From an uncultured Aliiroseovarius sp. (GTDB lineage: Bacteria > Pseudomonadota > Alphaproteobacteria > Rhodobacterales > Rhodobacteraceae), in the NCBI RefSeq assembly GCF_947492455.1, contig NZ_CANLNB010000004.1:310001-374000 (forward strand): a stretch of 64,000 nucleotides of DNA, read 5' to 3'. Within the stretch, counting starts at the first letter, position 1, and every line of letters starts with the position of its first letter. This document shows positions 16,533 through 23,576 of the stretch, one piece after another. The translations under genes were made by a program, and so were the position numbers. The notes beneath the pieces were generated by a model. It was not told the origin of the DNA, did not search any database, and saw only the letters and a list, made by a program, of their open reading frames with translations.

Positions 16533-17069
16533 TTACTGCCGTCCGAAATCCTCAGCCGAGATGACACCATCGCCGTTGCGGTCCTGCTTGGGGAACCACA
16601 GATCGACGCCAGCGATGAACTCTTCGCGGGTGACCTGCCCGTCGCCATCAAGGTCGGCGTTTTCGCGGGTCATCGACATGGCGGCGCTGTGTTCGCCCAT
16701 GCCTTGCCCCATACCTTTGCCTTGCCCTTTGCCCTGACCCTGACCTTGACCGTGGCCCTTGCCTTGCCCCTGACCTTTGCCTTGCCCGTGGCCCTGACCG
16801 CCGCCTTGGCCGATCCCGTGCTCTTTCATGTCAGCCTCGCGGGCTTCGTCGAACAGAACATAGTCCTCGGCGCTTAGGACGCCGTCATCATCGGCGTCGA
16901 AAGTGTGGAAAATGTCGCCACGGCGCTCGCGGGCTTCCTCGATCGAGACCGAGCCGTTTTCGTCCAGATCCCACATCTCGATGAAATGGGCACCGGGCTG
17001 GTTTTGCGCCAGTGCGGGTAGTGCAATTACAAGTGCCGCAGTGGCCAGAATGGGTGTTGTCTTGCGCAT
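16533..17069 (-). CDS. Secreted EF-hand calcium-binding protein with Gly/Gln-rich linker
   Basis: A 178-residue exported protein. A signal peptide (cleavage after ALA, about residue 21) is followed by two EF-hand loops, D34-E45 (DLDENGSVSIEE) and D58-D69 (DADDDGVLSAED), then a low-complexity linker of about 40 residues (85-125) made almost only of G, Q, K, H and M. Two more EF loops follow, D139-E150 (DLDGDGQVTREE) and D163-D174 (DRNGDGVISAED). All four keep the Asp/Asn ligands and the Gly at position 6, so they should bind Ca2+. Two EF pairs on a flexible linker resemble a split calmodulin-like arrangement; the function is unknown. GGAGC precedes the ATG. It is a single-gene unit with its own terminator. 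Confidence 0.85.
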   Translation of the reverse strand: MRKTTPILATAALVIALPALAQNQPGAHFIEMWDLDENGSVSIEEARERRGDIFHTFDADDDGVLSAEDYVLFDEAREADMKEHGIGQGGGQGHGQGKGQGQGKGHGQGQGQGKGQGKGMGQGMGEHSAAMSMTRENADLDGDGQVTREEFIAGVDLWFPKQDRNGDGVISAEDFGRQ

Positions 17070-17140
17070 TGTTACGCTCCGTTTGTTGTCCCTATATTCG
17101 TAATACGGAATATGATTGGGTTTCCGTCGCGCTTTTGGGC
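17070..17140. promoter_or_regulatory. Upstream region of the EF-hand gene with an imperfect dyad
   Basis: About 70 bases between the EF-hand start and the terminator of the BMP gene. They contain an imperfect AT-rich dyad TATTCGTAATACGGAATA (17095-17112) that could be an operator or overlap the promoter. I cannot assign a -35/-10 pair with confidence. Confidence 0.3.
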
Positions 17141-17170
17141 AAAAAAATGCCCCACCTTTCGGCAGGGCAT
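17141..17170 (-). terminator. Rho-independent terminator of the purine transport operon
   Basis: On the minus strand ATGCCCTGCC-GAAA-GGTGGGGCAT forms a 10-bp stem (two G-T pairs) with a GAAA tetraloop, followed by a seven-base T-run. It lies 22 bases after the BMP-family stop codon. Confidence 0.88.
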
Positions 17171-17192
17171 TTCGATGTTCAGTTGAGGTCGA

Positions 17193-18278
17193 TTAGTTCG
17201 ACGGGATCTCGGCTTCGATGCCTTCGACATAGAAGCTCATGCCAGCCAGACCATCGTCGCCATAGTCAGCAGCGGTTTCGCCGTCTGCCAGCCACGGGGT
17301 GCCATCTTGCTTGTTCAGCGGACCAGTGAAGGCGTGGTATTCGCCCGAGGCCAGTGCGTCACGCAGGGCTTCTGCTTCGGCTTTCACGTCTGCAGGTACG
17401 GCATCCGAAATCTCGCCGATGCCAACCATGCCAGCGCCAATACCGTCCCAGGTCGACACGCTTTCCCAGGTGCCGTCCATCACGGCTTTGGTGCGGGCGA
17501 CATAGTAGGGTGCCCAGTCGTCGATGATCGACGAGACGCGCGGGAAGGGGGCGTATTCGCTCATGTCCGAGGCCTGACCGAAGGTGACCACGTTGCCAGC
17601 TTCCTTGGCAGCGGCCTGTGGCGCGGTCGAGTCGGTGTGCTGCAGGATCACGTCGGCGCCTTGCTCGATCAGAGCTTTGGCAGCGTCGGCTTCTTTGGCC
17701 GGATCAAACCAGGTGTAGGCCCAGATGATTTTGAACTGGACGTCCGGGTTCACTTTTTTGGCGTGGATGTATGCCGAGTTGATGCCACGGATAACTTCCG
17801 GGATCGGGAACGAGGCGATGTAGCCGATGATGTTCGACTTGGTCATCTTGCCTGCAATGTGACCCTGAACGGCGCGGCCTTCATAGAAACGGGCCGAATA
17901 GACCGACACGTTGTCCGACTGTTTATAGCCGGTGGCGTGCTCGAACTTCACGTTCGGGAACTTCTCGGCCACGGCCAAAGTGGCGTCCATGAAGCCAAAC
18001 GAGGTGGTGAAGATCAAGTCTGCACCCGACAGGGCCATCTGCGTGATCGGACCTTCGGCGTTCGATTCCGAAACGCTTTCGACATAGACGGTTTCGACCT
18101 TATCGCCGAACGCGGCTTCAACGGCTTTGCGGCCTTGGTCGTGTTCATAAGTCCAGCCCCCGTCGCCCACGGGGCCGACATAGATAAAGCCGACTTTGGT
18201 CTTGTCTTCGGCCATGGCCGCGCCGGCCAGACCCGTGGCCAAAGCCGCCGAAGCCAGAAGTGATTTCAATACACGCAT
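17193..18278 (-). CDS. BMP-family ABC transporter substrate-binding protein (nucleoside/purine type)
   Basis: A 361-residue periplasmic binding protein of the Bmp/PnrA family, which carries nucleosides or purines. The signal peptide MRVLKSLLASAALATG ends near AMA; the mature part starts KVGFIYVGPVGDGGWTYEHD, the family signature, and has ALSGADLIFTTSFGFMD and ILQHTDSTAPQAAA further on. The ATG at 18278 follows GGGAGA and lies one base after the stop of the channel gene, implying coupling. It is last in the leftward block that begins with xdhA, so purine bases or their nucleosides are the likely cargo. A strong terminator follows. Confidence 0.92.
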   Translation of the reverse strand: MRVLKSLLASAALATGLAGAAMAEDKTKVGFIYVGPVGDGGWTYEHDQGRKAVEAAFGDKVETVYVESVSESNAEGPITQMALSGADLIFTTSFGFMDATLAVAEKFPNVKFEHATGYKQSDNVSVYSARFYEGRAVQGHIAGKMTKSNIIGYIASFPIPEVIRGINSAYIHAKKVNPDVQFKIIWAYTWFDPAKEADAAKALIEQGADVILQHTDSTAPQAAAKEAGNVVTFGQASDMSEYAPFPRVSSIIDDWAPYYVARTKAVMDGTWESVSTWDGIGAGMVGIGEISDAVPADVKAEAEALRDALASGEYHAFTGPLNKQDGTPWLADGETAADYGDDGLAGMSFYVEGIEAEIPSN

Positions 18279-18279
18279 G

Positions 18280-19059
18280 TTAATCTCCCTTGGTGTCTTG
18301 AGCAGAATTATTGGTTTCATCAGCGGCGTCTTCGCGGGCTTCGCGCAGGCGACGCTGGATGTTGGTTTCGCTTTCCAGAAGCGCGGTTGTCACAATGGCA
18401 GAGGGCACGGCAATCACGCCCAGACCGATGAACAGAACGAAGGTCGTGAAGATCCGTCCGCCCCCGGTAATCGGGAACATGTCGCCGTATCCCACTGTTG
18501 TGAAGCTGGCGACGGCCCACCACAGGCTTTTGGGAATGGACGAGAAAACTTCTGGCTGTGCGTCATGTTCAAAGATATAAATTCCGACCGCTGAAACATA
18601 AAGCATAAGTGCGGCGATGATGCCAAAGATCATAAGCTCGCCCCGGACCTGACGGAAGGCCACAACAAGGCGCTCCATCGCATGCGACCCGCGAAACAGT
18701 TTCAGCAGTCGGACGAGACGCAGCAGGCGGAAGGCGCGGACCACCTGCCATTGCGGGGTCAGTAGGGCGATGGCCGGGGCAAAGGCCAGAAAATCGACCA
18801 GCCCCCAGAAGCTGAACGCATAGCGGACAGGGCGTGGAGAGGTGACCAGCCGTAGCACATACTCGGCCGCGAAGATGACCAGCAGAAGCACCTCGAACTT
18901 GAACAAAAGCCCGCGCAGATGCTCGGGAAGTTCGGGCATGGTCTCTAACGCGATCGCAATTGCCGACAGCAGGATCAACAGATCCATCACACGCGCGACA
19001 TTCACCCCTCCGAGGGACTTATGCCCGTCTAGAATGTCGTGAATGTCGGCTTTGTTCAT
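18280..19059 (-). CDS. Voltage-gated potassium-channel-like ion transporter
   Basis: A 259-residue six-helix channel subunit. It shows a voltage-sensor S4 with basic residues every third position (RAFRLLRLVRLLKLFR, about residues 108-123), a pore loop with the potassium selectivity filter TTVGYGD (about residue 187 onward) and a charged C-terminal tail. It would form a tetrameric K+ channel in the inner membrane. Its position is unusual: inside an ABC transporter operon, 15 bases after a permease and one base before the binding protein. Whether it has a role in uptake or is merely co-transcribed is unknown. Confidence 0.88.
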   Translation of the reverse strand: MNKADIHDILDGHKSLGGVNVARVMDLLILLSAIAIALETMPELPEHLRGLLFKFEVLLLVIFAAEYVLRLVTSPRPVRYAFSFWGLVDFLAFAPAIALLTPQWQVVRAFRLLRLVRLLKLFRGSHAMERLVVAFRQVRGELMIFGIIAALMLYVSAVGIYIFEHDAQPEVFSSIPKSLWWAVASFTTVGYGDMFPITGGGRIFTTFVLFIGLGVIAVPSAIVTTALLESETNIQRRLREAREDAADETNNSAQDTKGD

Positions 19060-19074
19060 CAGGGATCCTGCGGG

Positions 19075-19998
19075 TTAATGGGTGGCGTGGAATTCACGGC
19101 CCAAGGATCCCGGCGCCCCGTGATTGCCGCGTAGCGAAATCACGACCAGCACAAGGATGGTGATCAGATAGGGGCTCATGGCGAGGATCTCGACCGGGAT
19201 CGGGACGCCGGCGGCCTGAAGGTTCAACTGCAAAACCGAGATCCCGCCGAAGAGGTATGCGCCGAGAAGCACGCGCCACGGACGCCAGCTGGCGAAGACC
19301 ACAATGGCCAGCGCGATCCAGCCGGCACCTGCGGTCATGCCTTCGACCCATTGGGGCACGCGGACAAGGCTGATATAGGCCCCGCCCATCCCCGCGCAGG
19401 CGCCACCAAAGGCAATCGCCATCAGGCGGACACGGATGACCTTGTAGCCAAGCGCGTGGGCGGCGTTGTGGTTTTCACCGACGCCGCGCAGGATCAGGCC
19501 AGCGCGGGTGCGTGTCAGCACGTACCATGTCAGGGCGACGATGATCAGGCTGACATAGACCATTGGGTCGTGACGGAACATGATCGGGCCCAGCACCGGA
19601 ATGTCCGATAGAAGCGGGATTTCCCACTTGGCCATCGTGGGGGCTTTGATTCCCTCGTACGGCTTGCCGATCAGGGCGGACAAGCCCAGCCCGAACAGCG
19701 TCAGGCCCAGACCCGTCGCCACTTGGTTCGATTTCAGATACAGGACCAGCACGCCGAAGAGCATCGACAGCGCAGCGCCCGCGAAAGCCGCTGCAACAAA
19801 GCCAATCGACGGTGCGCCAGTGTTGACGCCAAAGGCGAACCCAACCACCGCGCCGGTGATCATCATGCCCTCGACGCCCAGGTTCAACACGCCCGATTTC
19901 TCGACCACGGCCTCGCCGATTGCGGCCAGAAGGATGGGGGTTGCGGCCACCATGAGCGAGGCCAGAAGCAGAAGCGGGTTAATCTGTCCAAGATCCAT
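19075..19998 (-). CDS. BMP-type ABC transporter permease (second)
   Basis: A 307-residue inner-membrane permease of the branched-chain/ribose/BMP class. Hydrophobic segments run along the whole length; the family motif GVLNLGVEGMMITGAVVGF lies near residues 34-55, and GENHNAAHALGYKVIRVRL is the cytoplasmic EAA-like loop that contacts the ATPase. The ATG at 19998 shares its first base with the stop of the preceding permease (TAATG), with GGAGCG in front; the longer in-frame ORF start is not needed. It would pair with the other permease as a heterodimer. Confidence 0.92.
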   Translation of the reverse strand: MDLGQINPLLLLASLMVAATPILLAAIGEAVVEKSGVLNLGVEGMMITGAVVGFAFGVNTGAPSIGFVAAAFAGAALSMLFGVLVLYLKSNQVATGLGLTLFGLGLSALIGKPYEGIKAPTMAKWEIPLLSDIPVLGPIMFRHDPMVYVSLIIVALTWYVLTRTRAGLILRGVGENHNAAHALGYKVIRVRLMAIAFGGACAGMGGAYISLVRVPQWVEGMTAGAGWIALAIVVFASWRPWRVLLGAYLFGGISVLQLNLQAAGVPIPVEILAMSPYLITILVLVVISLRGNHGAPGSLGREFHATH

Positions 19999-21098
19999 TA
20001 GTTCGCTCCTTCTTGCGCAGCCGCCGGTGTTTTCCACCGCACGCGATAGTGTGACAGCATGTCCATCGCCAGAAGGAAGAACATCAGCATCCCTTGGAAC
20101 ATCTGGATCGCGGCACCGGGCAGTCCCAGCATCAGCTGCGCCAGCTCGCCGCCGATATAGGTCAGCGCCATCAGAAGCCCCGCCAGAAGAATACCGATTG
20201 GGTGCAGGCGACCAAGGAACGCCACGATGATCGCGGTAAAGCCATAGCCCGCGTTAAAGTCGATCGAGACCTGACCCGACGGGCCGGAAACCTCGAACAG
20301 CCCTGCAAGCCCTGCCAACGCGCCCGAGGTGCCAAGGCAGAACAGGATCAGCCGCGTGGGGTTCACGCCCGCGAATTTCGCGGCGCGCGGCGCTTCGCCG
20401 GTCAGGCGGACTTGGAAGCCCAGCATGTGACGGGTTAGCAGGATGTAGGCAAGGATCACCGCGATGAACGCCGCAGCGACACCCCAGTGCATGCCCGTAC
20501 CTGCGATGAGGTCGGTGTTGTGGGCCGCTGGGAAGTCGCGGAAGTTGCGCGAGCCGGGGAAGCCCATGCCGTCGGGATTCTTCAGAAGCCCCTGACTGAC
20601 CGAGGCCAGAATGTTCTCGGCCACATAGACCAGCATCAGGCTGACCAAAATTTCGTTGGTGCCGAACTTCACCTTCAACACGCCGGGGATCATCGCCCAA
20701 GCCCAACCACCGATGGCCCCTGCCAGCACCATTGCCGGGAAGATCAGGATGCTTTCAGACGGATAGAAAGCCAGCCCGACAGCGGCGCCGCAGATGGCGC
20801 CCATGATGTATTGACCCTCGGCCCCGATGTTCCAGATCCCGGCGCGAAAGCCCAAGGACAGGCCGATGGCGATCAGGATCAAGGGTCCGGCTTTCACCAA
20901 GAGCTGCGGGCGGGAATAGGGTCCGAAGGTCTCGTGGAACAGCGGATCCCAGAAGATCGTGCGAATGGCTTCAAGCGGGTCTTTGCCCAGCATCCAAAAC
21001 AGGATGCCGCCCGCGATCATCGTGGCGATCACGGCCAAAACCGGTGTCAGCGTGCCCCAGACCTTGGACGGCTGGGGGCGTTTTTCCAAACGGATCAT
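19998..21098 (-). CDS. BMP-type ABC transporter permease (first)
   Basis: The larger of the two permeases, 366 residues. It begins with a short cytoplasmic end (MIRLEKRPQPSK) and a TM segment, has the family signature FRAGIWNIGAEGQYIMGAICG, and a loop TGEAPRAAKFAGVNPTRLI equivalent to the EAA loop. About ten TM helices are expected. The start overlaps the ATPase stop as ATGA, so the four transport genes are translationally linked. The expected substrates are purine nucleosides or bases, judged from the xdh genes at the head of the operon. Confidence 0.92.
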   Translation of the reverse strand: MIRLEKRPQPSKVWGTLTPVLAVIATMIAGGILFWMLGKDPLEAIRTIFWDPLFHETFGPYSRPQLLVKAGPLILIAIGLSLGFRAGIWNIGAEGQYIMGAICGAAVGLAFYPSESILIFPAMVLAGAIGGWAWAMIPGVLKVKFGTNEILVSLMLVYVAENILASVSQGLLKNPDGMGFPGSRNFRDFPAAHNTDLIAGTGMHWGVAAAFIAVILAYILLTRHMLGFQVRLTGEAPRAAKFAGVNPTRLILFCLGTSGALAGLAGLFEVSGPSGQVSIDFNAGYGFTAIIVAFLGRLHPIGILLAGLLMALTYIGGELAQLMLGLPGAAIQMFQGMLMFFLLAMDMLSHYRVRWKTPAAAQEGAN

Positions 21099-22627
21099 GC
21101 GGCCACCTCGTCACTTTCTGCGCCACCCATCATCAGGCCAATTTCCTCGACGCTCAGACCTTGCGTCGGCACCGGTCGGGCCAAGCGCCCTTCGTTCAGC
21201 GCCGTGAAGCGGTCGGAAATTTCCATCAGCTCGTCCAAATCCTGAGAGATCACGATGACGGCCGCGCCCTTATGCGCCAAATCCAGCAGCGATTGCCGGA
21301 TCGAGGCCGCTGCCGCCGCATCCACGCCCCACGTGGGTTGGTTCACCACCAAGACATCGGGGTTTTGTAACACCTCGCGGCCAATGACGAATTTCTGCAA
21401 GTTGCCGCCCGATAGTGATCCAGCCGCGTTGTCGGCGCTAGGGGTGCGCACGTCGAAGGCTTCGATGATGCGACGGGCGAATTTTTCAGTCTTGTTCCAA
21501 CGCAGGAAGCCGCGATCCACCAGCTTTTCACGGACGGATCCGGTCAGAAGCGCGTTCTCGATCAAGCTCATCTCGGGCGCTGCCGAATGGCCCAGCCGTT
21601 CTTCGGGCGCGGTCAGCAATCCTCGCGCGCGGCGCGCGCCGGGGGACAGCGTGTTGATCTCTTCTCCGGCAAGCGTGATGGACCCGTCTTGCGCGCGGGC
21701 CTCGCCCGACATGACGGCCAACAGCTCGTCCTGCCCGTTGCCCGCAACGCCGCCGATGCCAAGGACTTCACCCTTGCGCACCTCAAGCGAGACATTGCGC
21801 AGATCGGTGCCAAATTCACTGGGCGAGGGCATCGAGACGCCGGATAGCGACAGTGCGACCGCACCCGGTTCCGCCGGATCGCGCGAGGGGACGTGCAGCT
21901 TGTCGCCCACCATCAGCTCGGCCAGTTCACGGGCGGATTTCTCGCGCGGGTCGCAAGTGTCGACAACCACGCCGTGCCGCAGGATCGTCGCGTGTTCGCA
22001 CAGCGCGCGGATTTCTTCCAGCTTGTGCGAGATATAGAGGATCGAGGTCCCTTCGGAGGTCAGTTTCCGCAGGGTTTCGAACAGGATCTCGACCTCTTGC
22101 GGGGTCAGAACGCTGGTCGGTTCGTCCATGATCAGAAGCTTGGGGTTCTGAAGCAGGCAACGAATGATCTCGACCCGTTGACGTTCGCCTGCGGACAGAT
22201 CACCGACGATCCGGTCGGGGTCCAGCGGCAGGCCGTAGGCTTGGCTCACTTCGCGAATGCGGCTGGCCAATTCACGCGTGCTGGGCGGGTTATCCATGCC
22301 GAGGGCGATGTTTTCAGCCACCGAAAGCGCATCAAACAGGCTGAAATGCTGGAACACCATCGCAACACCGGCGGCGCGGGCTGCGGCGGGGTTCACGGGT
22401 GCGAAAGCTTCACCATTCAGGGTCATCTGACCCGCGTCTGGTTTCACCAGCCCGTAGATCATTTTCACCAGCGTGGATTTCCCCGCGCCGTTCTCCCCCA
22501 AAAGGGCGTGTACTTCGCCGGGTAAGAGCGAAAACGAAACCTGATCGTTGGCTAAGACGCCGGGATAGGCCTTGGTCAGGCCCTCCAGTGTCATCAGCGC
22601 ATCACCTTGACGCATGTCCCCTGTCAC
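21095..22627 (-). CDS. BMP-type ABC transporter ATPase (two ATP-binding domains)
   Basis: A tandem ABC ATPase of about 510 residues that powers the two permeases. The first half has Walker A GENGAGKST, Q-loop MVFQHFSLFDAL, signature LSAGERQRVEI and Walker B LLIMDEPTSVL. The second half has a degenerate Walker A (GVAGNGQDELL), signature LSGGNLQKFVIGRE and NQPTWGVD; this asymmetry is normal for the ribose/BMP family. The start is uncertain: the GTG at 22627 has the best ribosome site (AGGGGAG, 6-base spacing), while ATGs at 22615 and 22594 are alternatives. All but the last overlap the xdhC 3' end. Confidence 0.9.
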   Translation of the reverse strand: MTGDMRQGDALMTLEGLTKAYPGVLANDQVSFSLLPGEVHALLGENGAGKSTLVKMIYGLVKPDAGQMTLNGEAFAPVNPAAARAAGVAMVFQHFSLFDALSVAENIALGMDNPPSTRELASRIREVSQAYGLPLDPDRIVGDLSAGERQRVEIIRCLLQNPKLLIMDEPTSVLTPQEVEILFETLRKLTSEGTSILYISHKLEEIRALCEHATILRHGVVVDTCDPREKSARELAELMVGDKLHVPSRDPAEPGAVALSLSGVSMPSPSEFGTDLRNVSLEVRKGEVLGIGGVAGNGQDELLAVMSGEARAQDGSITLAGEEINTLSPGARRARGLLTAPEERLGHSAAPEMSLIENALLTGSVREKLVDRGFLRWNKTEKFARRIIEAFDVRTPSADNAAGSLSGGNLQKFVIGREVLQNPDVLVVNQPTWGVDAAAAASIRQSLLDLAHKGAAVIVISQDLDELMEISDRFTALNEGRLARPVPTQGLSVEEIGLMMGGAESDEVAA

Positions 22628-23576
22628 TGAACACTCCCCTGTCGAGTTTATTGTTATATGCGACGCTCTTAAGTAGCGCGGTCCCAACCCCCAGAGCAAT
22701 GGCCTGCGGGTGTTTTCCCAAGCTCGGATCACCGATTGGGCAGTTGATTTGATCAATTTCTGTGCGGCGATGCCCCAAAGCGGTCAGTCGCGTTCTAAAA
22801 CGCGCCCATTTGGTGGCGGATCCGATCAGCCCGGCGCTGGCAAACCTATGCGAAAGAATCGCGTGGCAGATCTCAAGGTCCATCACATGGCTATAGGTCA
22901 GCACAAGGTGGTGGGCGTCGGCGGGGGCCAGCGTGACGGCCTTGGCCGGGTCGGGGGCGGGCAAGCAAGTGACGCCGCCGGGTATGTCGTCGGGAAAGCG
23001 CGTCAGGTCCACGTCGACCCATGTGATCGCAAGGTCGGGCAGCGGCGCGAGGGTCTGCACCAGCGCGCGTCCGACATGGCCTGCGCCATAGATCCAGACT
23101 GGGGTCTGCGGACGGGTGACGGGTTCGATCATCCAGCCTTGCGTGAGCGCGGGCTCCGGGATCACGCCCTGATTGCGGGCCTTCGCAAGGGCACGGCTGA
23201 CGGCAAGTGGCGGGGTTTCGTCGTCGGTGGTTGATCGCGCGTGGATGGGTGTATCCGCAAGCCGGGTGACATCCTCGGCGCGATAGATTTCGGTCAGAAG
23301 CGTCACGGCGCCACCGCAGCATTGCCCCAGCGCGGGGCCAAGCGGCAGGCGGGCCATGCGAGTCGTCTGACCCTGCTGAAGCTGCGCGCGCGCGTCGTTC
23401 GCTGCGCGATATTCCAGTTCTCCGCCGCCGATTGTGCCGGATTGTCCGCCCGCCCAGACCAGCATCGCCGCCCCAACTTCACGCGGGGTGGATCCTGCGG
23501 TGTCGGCCACCACGACGCGGGCCACAGGGCCATGCGCTTGAATGGTGCGCTCCAGTTCGGGCAGATCAATCGCCAT
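22602..23576 (-). CDS. xdhC: Xanthine dehydrogenase accessory protein XdhC
   Basis: XdhC binds the molybdenum cofactor, supports its sulfuration and inserts it into xanthine dehydrogenase. The 324-residue product has the N-terminal domain motif TAGSTPREVGAAMLV, GTIGGGELEY, PLGPALGQCCGG (conserved Cys pair) and the C-terminal Rossmann-like domain WIYGAGHVGRALV. The expected end is near AIALGVGTALL; about 22 further residues read through sequence that looks like a leader for the ATPase gene (AT-rich, then AGGGGAG). So the tail may be non-conserved, or a small frameshift may have removed the natural stop. It overlaps the xdhB 3' end by 11 bases. Confidence 0.9.
   Translation of the reverse strand: MAIDLPELERTIQAHGPVARVVVADTAGSTPREVGAAMLVWAGGQSGTIGGGELEYRAANDARAQLQQGQTTRMARLPLGPALGQCCGGAVTLLTEIYRAEDVTRLADTPIHARSTTDDETPPLAVSRALAKARNQGVIPEPALTQGWMIEPVTRPQTPVWIYGAGHVGRALVQTLAPLPDLAITWVDVDLTRFPDDIPGGVTCLPAPDPAKAVTLAPADAHHLVLTYSHVMDLEICHAILSHRFASAGLIGSATKWARFRTRLTALGHRRTEIDQINCPIGDPSLGKHPQAIALGVGTALLKSVAYNNKLDRGVFSDRGHASR

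Noticed and set aside
16692-16808. Short tandem repeats resembling a CRISPR or minisatellite array
   Set aside because: The repeats are an in-frame run of Gly, Gln, Lys and His codons within the EF-hand gene; there are no spacers of constant length.
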